Both the position numbers and the translations under genes were made by a program. Of a stretch of DNA of 64,000 nucleotides, positions 12,873 to 26,203 are shown piece by piece. The first letter of the stretch is position 1. Each line of letters starts with the position of its first letter. The DNA is from Trichoplax adhaerens (Eukaryota > Placozoa > Uniplacotomia > Trichoplacea > Trichoplacidae), in the NCBI RefSeq assembly GCF_000150275.1, contig NW_002060959.1, positions 688,172-752,171 on the forward strand, read 5' to 3'. A model generated the notes under the pieces. The model was not told the DNA's origin, ran no database searches, and saw only the letters and a list, made by a program, of their open reading frames with translations.

Positions 12873-15800
12873 ATGGATATAGTCAAGGAAACTGAAAATC
12901 AACACACAATCCAGAAGGTAAATAGCATCAATGACGTTGTAAGATTGCCATACTGTAAGTTATCCTACACATCCATCGTTTTATTCATTGCAAGGTATAA
13001 AAATCCAAATTGGCAATAAAGAAAGTGATGACAAAGATTGATCGCCTACGTTAATTTATTATAATATTATGACTATCAGTCATCATCGTGTCCAACCAGA
13101 AATTAAATTGAACTTAGGCCAACTCTTTGTTCATCATCGGAATGTGCCTATCCTCATCCTTGTCGCGATCATGTAGGATAGGGCATCGTGTTAGCCTAGA
13201 CAAAAAGTAACATAGTGACGCATTAGCTCTTCAATTCTACTTCTACTGTATTAAATAAACTATCAACCTTTTTTTTAAAGTAAGGCAAATGAGTAGTTTT
13301 AGGCCAAGGTGGAAATTTTTGTTGATCAGTCCCTGGCCGTGTTCATTAATTAAAGACACCCTAGAAAACTTCTCTACGGTCTCTATAATTATTAATATTA
13401 TTACAATATTTAAAATGGTCCTAATTCAAAGACTATGTCAGTATTCGATAGCTCCATATTATATATTATTTCTTGAGAGTTTATATCCGTTATATCAACC
13501 TGTAGCAAAACAATGTTGTTAGCAATACAGTACGTTGACTCTGTTAATACTGATAATCAATAAGACTTATTCGATATTGATAGCAAGCTGTCGCCTTAAG
13601 TACAGTACAGTATGCATTATTCCTTGCTGACAGGCATATTTTGCACTCATCATAACACGATCAAACGCCATTATGTTTATTGATCATGTTTCGATTTCTC
13701 GATTCTATTGCTATGAATATTTGATCATCCAATTTTGTCATGACAGGATACTCAATTCACTCCTCCCGTTCAATCTGCTACCCAAGAGAGTCCTCCACAT
13801 CAAGAGAAAGTTGAATCATTGGACGACGTGAAGACTGACGAAATACAGGCAAAATTATTCAACGCTAACGATGTTGAGGAAGACGATCACGATAGAAACT
13901 CTCAATCCACTAAAATGGATACCAACCAAATCACTGAACAGCAATCAAAGGAGAAGCAAAGTGGTGAATATGTGCAAGACGGACGTTCACTAACCGATCA
14001 AATAGTCATGGAGCATGATAGGAAGCAGGATACTAACGATGACAACGACTTGATTCAATTTGATGACGATCATGAGAAAGATCCTGCTATGGTAGATGAA
14101 TCCAACATCAATTTAAAACATCAAGAACTCGTACATCCAATTTCACACCATTCAAATCCCATGGCGAATGCAACTCTTGAAGATGAACAAGGTGCAACTT
14201 CTCCAACGTCCGCCTACCTTCAAGATGAAACCAAGCCAAAACATGAAACTGATCGACATGATGAAGAGTTGCCAATGAAAATTGACACCACTGACGACCA
14301 AGAGGACAACAACATTAATCCATTGAATAGCAACTCCCGTGATGATCCTCTTTCGGGTTTGTTTTGAAGTTAAATTATTTTTATACTGCGTATAAATCAT
14401 CTAGCGTAAACATCAATGTAACAGATAGCACTTTGAAGTGTTTAAATCACCGTAATCCTGTACGTATTTTTGAACTACTTTCTTCAACAACGTCTATCTC
14501 TCAATTCTATTTCAACATCGATCTTTCAAATTTCTATTTAGACTCTGCCGTCACCAATCCTCCTTCGACCACAGAGGATGCTAAGTACGAGAGTAGCGAT
14601 GCCCTAAAAGTGGATGATTTAGTCTCTAAATATCTTGGCAGAAACTTTGAACTCATTAAACTAGAAAGTAATCAGTCTTCCCTTAACAATGAATTAAATC
14701 ATCCAGACAATAATTTACACCCTAGCAACTTCAAGGAATTAAGTCCTGGCACCTATAAATTAATATCGCAAATTAATCAGCTATTGGACCAGAACAACAA
14801 AATCCAATTAAATATAGGTGATGAAAGTTTACAATTTTCAACTGCGGAGGCTATAAGGCCGGATGGCCAACGTACAAGTAGGCCTATGCAGGGAGAATAT
14901 GCCGATCTGCTATATCAATTAGAATCTGATCGTAAAAGATTAGATACCTCCAAGGATAAAAACTCGCTATCGAAAGAATCCAATGTAGATTTTATGTCTA
15001 GTAGAGTTGCGCAAGATGATCAAGGCGATAAAGAATCCTCTGATAAGGCAATAGAAGTCGACGCTCAATCAAAGCTCTCGTCGTCATTCAATAAAACTGT
15101 TGAAAGCTCTATACTTTTCAAGCCAAATTCACCTTTAGATATACTCTCGTCTTTACATTCACATGATCTGTCATCGAAAGTGACAGCTGCCAATAGTAGA
15201 TCGTTTGGTAGAAATGACTTTAATCATACAGACGACAACTCTACAGAAAATAAATCTCGCAAGAGAGATTGGACCAATTTAGAAAAAAACGTATTCAACG
15301 AAAATTTAACCGTAGAAAATTCATCTGCAGATGTACAAAATGCAAATAAAAAGGAAAGTAAATCAAGTTATTTGCATTCATCTTTAATACCACAGGAGCG
15401 AAATAGGCTCAGTGACGAAGAAGATACTGATCTAATTAAGCCTCTGAGAAATAATTGGATCAACAGCAAGCATCAAAATCCCATGCACCGACCATCTGGA
15501 GAATCCAGTACAAAATATACAGGATCACCGTTAAAGACTTGGCGTAACGAATTTGAAGATCTTAGTAGTTCTGATGATGATGACTATAAAATATCAAATT
15601 TGCCAAATTCTGATAGTTTACCCCTGTCAAATGTTGCTGATATCATTGCAAAGTATATTCGTCCCCTAAATCCAATCTATAATGTAAGCATATCTACAGA
15701 AAGTAGCCGATCATCTCAAGTAAGATCACCTCTGCTTGATAAATCCAACAAACTTCATAACCGATATATGTTGAATTCGGAAAGTGACTCTGAAACTTCT

Positions 15801-17554
15801 GACGGAATTGCAACTTATCGTCAAGCATATGCGGAAAATTTAAGTCGTTACTGGTCAGAGTACAAAGACTCCCGTCTACATACGGAAGAAATTTCTGAAC
15901 CAGCTCAAACTTTAAAGAATTCACAACGCTATTTAACCGATTTCGATGAAATTATCAGTAATCCAACCAAACATATATTAAGTTCGTTAATAGATAATAA
16001 TACGCAAAGTAATGGAATGCCAAAAGACTCGCGAAAATATAAAAGGAATGTTACTGGCAAGCATCATCGACGACATGATCAGCAATCTGGAACAGACGCA
16101 AATATAATAAAGGGAAGACGCTTCGTGAACATAAAGATAAATGCTAATGAAAGTAATAAAATAGATTATCCACAAATTCTTGAAATATCAGACAGTACAA
16201 CGAACAACGAAACGTTGGATGAAAACAATGAAACAAGATCAAGTTCGGATTTAGATATAGTGTCTGATATTGAAAAGATAGTCCAAAAATATTCCTCAGG
16301 CAATTACCCAATTGTCAATAATCGAATTCGTTCTGAATACTTTAGCAATAGCAACGATAAATCAGTACAATACCATCAAAATTCCAAAATGTCGAAAAAT
16401 CAATCAAGTCGCAATAAAATAATGAAAGATCCTACCAATCAGTTGCGCTCTGACGTTGGTAATGACACTCGTACAACTCATGGCTGGCTTGCCAATTATT
16501 ACAACACTCAAAATGAGGAGGATAAGTTATCTCATAAGCACTCCATTCAGAAGAAGCAATTAAATAATTCTGCCAAGGCAGTTGATACTAAAGTAAATAA
16601 AAGTATTCAGACAACACTAATTGATGCTATGGGTAGTAAATTAGACCATCAGTCTAACGCGAGACCATCAGATCAAGATAAGAAACAAATGCAGAAATCG
16701 AATGAATCATGGTTTATATCATTGGACGATAATAAACCTGGAAAAAATTGGAAACATTTACCAAATGAAAAAACACCGGACTATGTATCAACAAGTCATG
16801 AAGAGCCATTGGTAGCTAATGTCTCGGCCAATAATTTAAAACCTAGTTACGCCAAATCAAGATTATTACCTCCAAAATCACTAGCTAGACTAACGCTGCA
16901 GGAAGCTTTTCAATTTTGCAAAGCCGATTTCATTGTAAGATCGAAAGTTCGACTAAAGAATGCTGAGGTTGCCGCTAAGCAACGTAGAGAAAAGGAAGAA
17001 CTGTTGTTGAGGAAGCAACGGACGCACATGCAAGAAAAAGCGAAACCTACCGCTAAAGAGAACTTGGGTAATATTAAATCTTGGCTATTAAACATTATAC
17101 ACTCTTGCTTTAGTTCTAAAATAAAAGTATTCATTTTGAAGTAGATGATTTCTTACCCCGAAAGAGATATTTCACTAAAAAGGAAATGTACGAACAGACT
17201 AGAAGGTAAATTACTTAGCCTTACATGTCAATACAAATAACTGTGTTGCAAAATCGTCGGTACTTTCTACTAGTATTCAAAATGTTAAATTTATTTTCAA
17301 TCAAATTTGTTAGATTATACAAAGAACTCCCTGAAGTAAAATTAAAAGAAAAGCAAAAAAAGATCGATGAGAAGAAAAAGGAGAATCGAATTCGACTTGC
17401 ATTATATAAGAAGGTATGTTGTTATTTGCAACTACTATCATAAATACTATAGCAAAGTTGGATTACTAATGACGGTTTTACTTCATTTTAAATTTTACAG
17501 AAAATTACGAGTCGATTACACAACAGAATTCTAGCGATACATGATGTCGTTTAG
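12873..17554 (+). CDS. ALMS1: ALMS-motif centrosomal protein (ALMS1-like), 6 exons, 1131 aa
   Basis: The C-terminal ~125 residues carry the ALMS motif, the centrosome/basal-body targeting region shared by ALMS1, CEP295 and C10orf90. Exons: 12873-12917, 13747-14356, 14542-17067, 17145-17205, 17314-17413, 17501-17554; the sum is in frame. Motif pieces run from about residue 1000 (LTLQEAFQFCKADFIVRSKV, then a basic coiled coil), through PRKRYFTKKEMYEQ and LYKELPEV, to a final KKITSRLHNRIL. The first 1000 residues are low-complexity, rich in Ser, Asn, Asp and Lys, with an acidic stretch in exon 2 and no other domain I recognise. The protein is far shorter than human ALMS1 (about 4000 aa). ATG 12873 is preceded by stops and spliced in phase 0 to exon 2. 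The least certain junction is 14356/14542: a strong pyrimidine-rich acceptor supports it, and reading straight through would hit a stop at 14365. ALMS1 is the best guess within the motif family. Confidence 0.8.
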
Positions 17555-18427
17555 GCGTTCCCGAATTCAATTAACCTTAGATATACTCTACAGACGATAT
17601 AATGTAAAAATAATCTGGTTAGCCGAATGATGCACACTATAATACGTAGCAATAGTTTGAATATGATTCATTATTTACCTAGACATAGCGAGCTTCTGCG
17701 TATTCATATGCTAGCGTAATGTAAGAAGATTTTAAGATGCTATTTAACTTTTCCTGCGTATAAGTGAATTTTTTTCCGTTGTACAGTATATTTACTTCTC
17801 TCTTTTTAACGGCTTATGAAATCTATTATCGAATTGAATAAATGGAATTCGAATATTTAATTGTCAAACTTTTATGTATATCGATTACTTGTATCATACC
17901 ATGCATTTCTTATAAGTAGACTTTTTCCCCTATCTCTTTAACTCAAATCCGTCATTCACTTATTCAATTAAACGTCTTACTGCCTGCATTGTAGTTAAAT
18001 GGCACGTTTTATTCTTGTTTTAGTTAGTAAAACAGCGTCGTCAAGATCATAAAGAACTTGTAAATACAAAAACTGCTGCTGTATATGTCTAGCGTTAATT
18101 AAGCATTGCTTTGTACATGATATATTTAAAGGCGATATATCACTGTCGTTGCAAAATATTTAAGCCTTAGTTATAAATACCAAGATGGGGTGCAAATTAG
18201 CTGATATCTATCACAGAATTAAATTGATAATTTTTTAGACTAGCTCGATAAATTCAAATGCAAGTAAATTAATAAAAAACCAAGCAGCGGTCCATCAATG
18301 GGACGTTGTAGAAGGTAATTAAAAATCTTATAACAGAATATAGAGATTATTTAAGAATATCTCCATTGCATTCATGGATTATTCTAGTGTCTTTGATATT
18401 ACTATAAATTAAAATATACAAATTTCA
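17555..18427. other. Spacer between convergent ALMS-motif and EVC2-like genes
   Basis: 870 bp of AT-rich DNA between two stop codons. It contains A/T runs compatible with polyadenylation signals (for example AATTAATAAAAAACC near 18268) but no gene-like structure. Confidence 0.55.
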
Positions 18428-21400
18428 TTAGCGACGTCTGGTACTCTTCTTCTTTTTAATCGTATTGCTGATTTCTCTTTTAATTATTTCCTTGCTTTTT
18501 CTATCTGGTACAGCTGATTCAATTAGATCATCAATTTCATCATTGTTGAAACGTCCCGTTTTGGCAAGATCGATAATAAAGCTTCTGTCATTATTCTACG
18601 ATAGAAATAAAAAATCGTTCAAATGTGAGTAAATAACAGAGACCAGAAAGACATAGTTAGATAAAGACGAGTATAATCTCGACCCGTATAGAAAAATAGC
18701 TTAGTGAGTAATGAATATAGCCCTGTAGACCTTACCAGCATCTCTTTCTTCAGCTCATAATCCAACTGCTTCGTTAACTTACTAACTTGACGATTTAATT
18801 CAAGCTGCATTTCCCTTTGCAAATCCTGCATATAAAAGAGAATCATTTTTTAACGCTGCAGTAAAGGCTTGCAATCTTTCATTTATTATGATATCTTACT
18901 TGACGTTCGTATTTATGCCTTTGCTCCAGTAACATATGATTTACTACAGCAGATGGTGAGCTAAAATGAGACGGTAAAGACGAGAGTTATTATACAAACT
19001 TCAATAAATGAAATACTATCGTCGAATTGTTGCTGCTGTCTTCGTAAATCACTTTATGTATTACTACATACGGGCTATATGACTATATAAAATATGTTAG
19101 AACTTACTTCTTGCCAATGACACCAACTCCTTTAATTTCTTTCCGTAGTTTGCTTTGCAATTGCCTATATGATCAATTAAAACACATTAATATAAGTCAA
19201 TAAAACTCATACCGATAAATCAATTGCATATTAAATATTCAACTTGAAGATCACAATACTGACTTTTCTCGTTGTTGCTTTATTCTCTCTACTCTTTCAC
19301 GAACATCTGACATGTTTCTCTCTTTCGCCCTAATCACATCAATAAAATGATGATTAGCGATTTTTTATGACAGATAGGACTGGATGTACTAAAATTATCA
19401 AATATATTATGATGCCATCAAAATCTCCCTTACTCCTTAGCTTGTGAAAGCAGTATATGTTGCTGCTCTTTCATAGTGTCGATAATTCGGCTACTCTTTG
19501 CCTCTAGTGGAGATTTACCATCTTCGGCTATAGCATCAACCATTTTATCCTGTTTCATCATTAAAAATTGAAATAAACAAATGGTTTGTGTCTGTTATTC
19601 TAACAAAACTTTTAATCAATATTCTATTTCCTAGCAGTAAGATTCATGGATCCTATATCTTATCATCGTAAGTAGAATAATTTCTTCGAACCAACCTTGA
19701 GGCGAGCAATGGCATCGCTTTGTCGCTGTATAATCGATTGGCGTCGATTTTGTCCAAGCTATACAAAAAGCAATGAAAAAATTGAAATTTATATTTTAAT
19801 TACCTTTCACAATACTAATGCTTTACTATATAGGGCGAAGCATGTACGTTACATTGCACAAGGATATCCTTGAGCAGTAATGGTAGTATACAATAATTGT
19901 ATACCCCCAATAGGGTTGTGATATGTTTCCTTACCTGTAGTCGTGCCAAGAGAATACCCAGTTCTTTATCTTGTTCCTTAACCAATTCCTCTGTTTCAAG
20001 CTGTATTTTACTAAATGATGTGCGAAAAGTTATTAGGTGCAAATGAAAAGATGTAGTCGTAGCCTTTTAAATCCTTTAGAGATTCAAATGGCTATGGAAT
20101 AGAATCCCAAACAAATTAATGCTTCTGCTAACCTTCTTAACCAATCTAGGCCTTCCTCTTCATCTTCTTCTATCTTATTGACTTCTTCCTGCATTGTAGC
20201 TTCCTGTTAACAATATTAGCATTGGTGATGGTGTTACAATTCGGTGTTCAAATGATATCATACGTTGCAGCTAATATTATCATGAAAAATAATAGCTTAT
20301 ATTGGAATGAAAATAGGCCATTTTCGAACTGCAGTGGTTTAAAGCAGTAAATGGCAACTTTAATTTTCATAAACTTGCCTGTTGTTCCAATAATTGGCGC
20401 CTTTCTTCATCAGATAAGTTGCTCATATTTGCTCGTTCCTTAGCTTGATCCTTTCTAAGATCAGTTATTTTCCCTTGCCGTTTTGCTAAACGTTGTTCTA
20501 GCCTAAAATGAAAATTTGGGTTATAATTAATATTATTTTAAGGATTAAGGAGTAAAATAGCGTCAATTTATGCAATTTTTAATGCAGTTTATAATTAATA
20601 GAAGGCCTTAAATTCTACCTTTTATGCTGTCTCATTTTTGTTATTCGTAGTTGATTATTTAATTCGTTGACTTTTTGCTTATGTTCCATTAGGAGTTGAT
20701 TTTTAGTGCTGTAAACAACATTGCCAAAATAAGGTTATTTCATTTAAGCTTGGAATGATTAGAAATTGAGTTTGATTAAATGCCTTGACAAAACTAAATA
20801 CTATTGAAGCCCAATACGACAATCCATATGTCTTAATTTACGTTAATTTACTTACTCTTCAGACAGGTCAGCTTGAGAGTTAAGAACTTCATTAAAAGCT
20901 TTTTCCTGTTCTTCAATAAGTTCTTGCTGTTCAAGTTTCTCATCTTTTTCTTTCTCGGCTTGTTTCTATGCGGAAAGCAGGAATTTTTCAAAATTTTTGC
21001 TGAATGCACTTGCAAATTTTCACTCAACCGTGCGAGAGCGTAACAATTTTTAAAACTACATCTTGTAATATAAGCTATTAGCGTCTATAATATCGCAATC
21101 TAGGCGACCAATGTAATGTAACTAACAGCTGAAACTCTAACATGATTAGCTGTCTAGTCATACAGCACGCGTTACTCTTATAACTGAATAAATTGTAATT
21201 TTTTATAAATGCTCATCAAATCTTATTGCTAAAGCTAGCTGACTCTAGACATGAATATGGTCTGAAGTACTCTAACACTACGAAGCCTTCATATCTACTA
21301 CGCCTATATTCTGATAATACTATTAAAAGTTGGGCTAGATATTTGCTTTTATAGTGAAGGAGAAAAGTATGATGTAGCTTTACCTTCTTTTTCTCTTTCA

Positions 21401-24400
21401 ACCTCTCCTTAAGCTTAGCTTGTTGACGACTGCGTTCATCTTCCAATTTAGCTATTATAAGATAGCAAATAATCAAGATGAGAACAATTTCATCTACTAT
21501 AGCGTAGTAATTAGAACTTATAGTTCATTAATTAATGGATTAGTTTACTCTTAGGCAATTGTTCATACCGCGCAATTCATTGACATTTTCTTCATAAGTT
21601 TTCATGAGCTTAGAAGCTTCTTTATCACTCAATTTTGCCAATTCTCGCAATCCAGAGAAAAATTCGGAGTCTTTTTCAGCGATGAGATCTTGTAGTTTTA
21701 AGTTCATTCTCTACAATGAAGTAGGTAAGCCGCGTTAATTACTTCTATAATCGGTATAATTTTGACATAGCCTTGATCTAGTTTACCACTAATGTACATA
21801 CACAAATTTACCTGTTTCAAGTCGTGAAATTCACGAGTTTCATTTTCGTCTAATTGGGTAGAAATATCGTGACTTTGTCTTCGTTGATCCGTTAACAATT
21901 CTTGGTATTCTGCAATAAAGCCTGTAATTGGGACAGCACCCGAACTGACAGCACGGATCTGAAATTTCAATTGGTAGATCACCACTTCAGTTAATTTAGT
22001 AGAGGATTTTTAAGCTACCAGCTTACGAATACGAATCTTTAAAAATGACCTTTAGATTTGATGAGACTGTAAGTATTTACATGTTACTAGACTTACCTTT
22101 CTATCAAATTCAGCTTTCTCTTCTCCATGCTGGATATTTAAATGTCTCATTTTCTTCTTTCTTCTTTTATTCAATTTTTGCACTAACATCTCTTGCTCTC
22201 TATCGCGTTCTAATCAAAAGGATTAAGTAAATATATCCGTCAAATCAAACTAACTTAATAAGCGGTAGGTTACAGTTTGGATAGAATTTTCGGTAGATCT
22301 AGGCAGTATTTTAACTCTCTCTATGGTAATGATCTGTATCAAAAGTAAATAAGCTTACCTTCAGTTAATCGTTTTTGCACGTTTTCGAGCTGCTCAGCAA
22401 AATTCTTTTCTATTCTATTATTGAAAATCAGGTTTAAGAATTTGTATAGCTGTACCTATGATAGTGTATCCCTCGATATCCTACTCTATCGACTTTTACG
22501 ATAGTCTTAAGTTAATATCTTTATGACGTCTCGTATAAGTAACGATTTAATTAAAAATCTTACTTTGCAATATTTTCGTCGGTTAATTTCTTGTCAGCTT
22601 TGAGCTTATTAAAAATGTCCTTATGTTTGCTAACAGGAACAGTGACAATCTCTAATTCCTACAACGTGATATTAATAGTAACAATAAGAACATGATCCGA
22701 ATGGTTATTCGCTGAAACTTTTATTTCTTTACTGAGTTATGATCATCAAGCTAAGACACAAAATTTGAACACCATTAAGATAGACAAAGTAACAAGAAGG
22801 AATAAAAATTCCCGTTCTGAAATATACTTTACGTTTCTATGTATTTTTAGTTGCTGTTGCAATATAGCCTAGTAATTTTTTCAACTGTATACACCAATAA
22901 AATTACGATTCTATGCCTTATTGGTTACTATTATAATGCAGCCTAGTAATTTCTTTATTCAGCCATATAGCTAATGAACGCAAGTCTACATCGATAAAAA
23001 CATTTTGATTTACGGTACCTCTTCTTCCAGTTGATTTATTTTTTGTAAGGCATTTTTTCTTTTATTTAAGCGATCGACTAAAATCTGTTCAATTTGTTAA
23101 AAGATAAGATCAGTCTATAATTACTCTATCCTACTATCACCGGATTATTACAAGTCGAGTACTTTACCTGATTTTGACGATTCAGTTCTTCTTGGTATTT
23201 CTTGTCTACTACAGTCATGTTGGTAATGATTTGTCCCATAACTTCATTTATCTACTCACAGAAAAGAGAAATAGTTTCATTATAAGTGTACAGCTTTCTA
23301 TGAAAATGGTTCTTAATAAGTCGTATTTAGAGTTTATTATCGCTTAAGCCGGCAATTTTTTACCTGCTCTTCAGAAAGATCTGTTGCTATGATTCGTATG
23401 TCTTCTGATGCTTTAGCTTTACAATTTTGGATTATTTTAGCCTTGATGAAGGAAAAAAATAAGCGTTACGATATAGGAAGATAAGGTTCCAAATTACTAA
23501 CTTTGCTTCAGTGAATTTAATCAAGATCAAATTTACCGTTTTCTTATTCTGCTGTTTGTAGATTTCTTCTAGTTCCTCTTCTTTTTCATCAGTCATTTTA
23601 GTACCAAATCTTCCTTCAATTTCCTGTTGACATAGGTAAAGAAGGTAAAGATAAATACGACATTAATTCTCAAGCTTGGTAGATTTATAGTGGAATGGAA
23701 AGCAACTAGCTATCAAACCTTCTCCTTAATCTGCTTTTGATTTGTAATATTTTCGTTTTCATCGCTTATAAACTATATTAAATAATAACGATTTAAGATT
23801 TATTTTTTAATAGAGTGAATCATCACAACATTTGATTTTAAACAATCCGTAATTTAAAATCAGTGTATGCCTACCTGTTCATAATCTGTAATGACATGTT
23901 TAACATCGTTGTCAGCAATATGACCTTGCTCTTGCAATGTCACTAAAACCGCTTTGAGTAGTAGGATAAAAGTCTGTTCAGATAAAAGCGTTCATTAAAG
24001 ATTTAGATTCAAGCAGCAAAATGTGGCATAAGACGGAAATTGTATTTATAAAATTAATAGAAAGAATACGTGCTTGTGAGTTCTTTAGATTCTAGATCTA
24101 TGATTTTTACCTCTTGCTTTTCCTTGTGCATTGCAGTTTCTAAATGGGTTAAATAACGGAGATCTTGTTCTTGAAGTTCATTTTCTATTTGTTGACTGTA
24201 TTCAATAGTAACCAATTATAATTAGATATATCGCATTCTTGTATTAATTCATCTATTTTCTATTCTGATAATGAAGAAAAAGGGGTGCTAGAAATGAATT
24301 CTATAACAGCAATTTTACCTTGTGGATTGTGTAAACACTGCGGTTAAGCTTTGGCTAATGTCGTGATCCTTTTTAGGCGAAGGTAAAGCCGTAGAACTTT

Positions 24401-25627
24401 CTACCACTGAGTTTTGCGCTGAATCTCTCATATCTGCATTATAGCTCTCATCCAATAACGGTTTTTTCTCAATATTAGATGATGACTATATGCGTACAAA
24501 AAAGGTTCAAAATAAATCATGATGAGAATTATTTACTTCATTAATTTACCAACTTTATTCATGCTTTTATATACCACGAATATAGTTGTACTTTCGAAAT
24601 TAGATACTGTAGTAATAATATTAAAGTTTGAAAAATGATATTTTTTAGGGTGGAAGGAGGTGGGTTCAAGTATATTTAAAAATTTACGTGGTTCTCGTAT
24701 TTTTATATACTCTGATTTAAGACATCCGATTAAGATATGTTATATACTGTATATACTTAATGTCCTATTTTATGCTATTCCTTATGAGCTACAACTCTTT
24801 CAATATTGAAGTTTTAATACGCGTATAAAAAATTTCGATTTGAACTATTTACGTATATTGAGTCCAACATTACGGAAGGTACAGAAGTCTTAAAAGTCAA
24901 TAAGTTACCGTCATAAAATAGAACATAAATACCACGGAGAATAACACAGAAGATATGGCTTTCATTTATGTAGTACCTTTTTACTAAAGGATTTCATGGT
25001 GATTGCTCCTTCCTCCATAACTACAGCAGAATTGCGCTAAAAATGGAATAAAAGAACATTTCATCTCTATTCTTACATATCAGCAAAAGATTAATTTTAA
25101 AAGCAATTAAGAGTTTGACTGCATTGTTATCCATAGAATATTTTTAGTTTTTTACCATCGCGATAGTAGTATCGTGGAATAAATTATGATTTTAATTGAT
25201 TCTATGTTGCTTGTACTGTAACCGTACTAGACAAATATGTGGCAAGACAACTATTTAGACTATAATATTAAACACGCGCTTGAATAATAACATTTTACAG
25301 CATCTTAAATTCAAAGAAACAGCTTGTTAACTTTGAGAAAGAAGGGAAGCTTTTTATGATCATCTTGTACAGTATTCATGTACTAGACAGGAGAGATTTT
25401 TTATTTTCAATCTAGAGTTATTACATGTTGCAATAACTAATGAAACTAACCTTTGGCTGGTTAAAAGAGCGATAAAGAGCATAACTTATGATAACACCGA
25501 ATGCAACTCCAATAGCAATCCCTATGATTGCGGCAACAGTCGTCCAAACTGAATCGGTAACTTCCACTGTTTGAGATAACACTGGTACAATAATGCATCC
25601 AGGTATATTGGTAGTATTCGTTGCCAT
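18428..25627 (-). CDS. EVC2: Limbin/EVC2-like single-pass membrane coiled-coil protein, 28 exons, 889 aa
   Basis: EVC2 (limbin) with EVC forms a complex at the base of cilia that modulates Hedgehog signalling. Exons (5' to 3'): 25627-25451, 25036-24977, 24485-24319, 24195-24111, 23973-23875, 23772-23719, 23623-23537, 23441-23364, 23251-23168, 23084-23019, 22658-22564, 22414-22359, 22209-22097, 21958-21812, 21710-21569, 21451-21384, 20965-20856, 20708-20619, 20502-20379, 20203-20133, 20010-19935, 19758-19696, 19549-19434, 19329-19264, 19164-19108, 18960-18900, 18825-18736, 18595-18428. They sum to 890 codons with stop. Residues ~28-52 are a transmembrane helix (VWTTVAAIIGIAIGVAFGVI); the rest is a cytoplasmic coiled coil with a basic end (KKKKSTRRR). 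As in limbin, the helix is followed by a linker and then LLLK...GHI, and later DEN...QKLNKRRKKKM resembles limbin's DED...QKLITKRRR. The large limbin ectodomain is absent or lies in unseen 5' exons. One intron uses a GC donor. Alternative: an unrelated membrane coiled-coil protein. Confidence 0.62.
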
Positions 25628-26186
25628 CTTTGGATTATTGTAATTGAAAAAGGATTGATTAATTAATGGACCGAATGAATAAAAAAGGGTGAGATCTTCT
25701 CTCACTTGATTTACCAAGATGCTTTATTCTACTAGATATTTAATTTCAAATAATATCCCAGGAGTGACTTTAGATCCTGATTTTCCCAATCAATATTAAA
25801 ATACAACAGCAATTCAACAACTCTTGCAAGAATCCAAGCTTTTGACCAATGAATTGGACCAACGGCGATAGCACCGTCAGGAAGAAGAGTTCTGATGCTA
25901 ATAATTCACTTGGAGTAACCTTTATTGATACAAGTCGGCTACGAATACGATAGTAGTGTTAGCAATAGCGTGTAATGGTATTAATCAATCGTTTGGAACC
26001 CACTTTCTAAATATATATTTCGCTTGTAGTGAGAGTATAGAAAGCGATGAAAATTATGTCATACTGTGAGCTAGTTGTATAGAGACCAGGCTGCCTTGAC
26101 GTTTTTCCAAACGTAAACACGGTTGCACAGGGCAACCATTGTTCATCTTCAACGAGGTCATTCAAGCCCGCAACCGTGCCTTCTTG

Positions 26187-26203
26187 TGACGTCATGTGAC
26201 GTC
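26187..26203. promoter_or_regulatory. Two CRE-like sites (TGACGTCA, TGACGTCG)
   Basis: TGACGTCA at 26187-26194 is a perfect CREB/ATF palindrome, followed one base later by TGACGTCG. They lie 560 bp upstream of the EVC2-like ATG in the spacer between two divergent genes. Function is inferred from the motif only. Confidence 0.4.

Noticed and set aside
14152-14400. 82-codon minus-strand frame opposite ALMS-like exon 2
   Set aside because: Antisense of an acidic coding exon commonly gives hydrophobic open frames; no other support.
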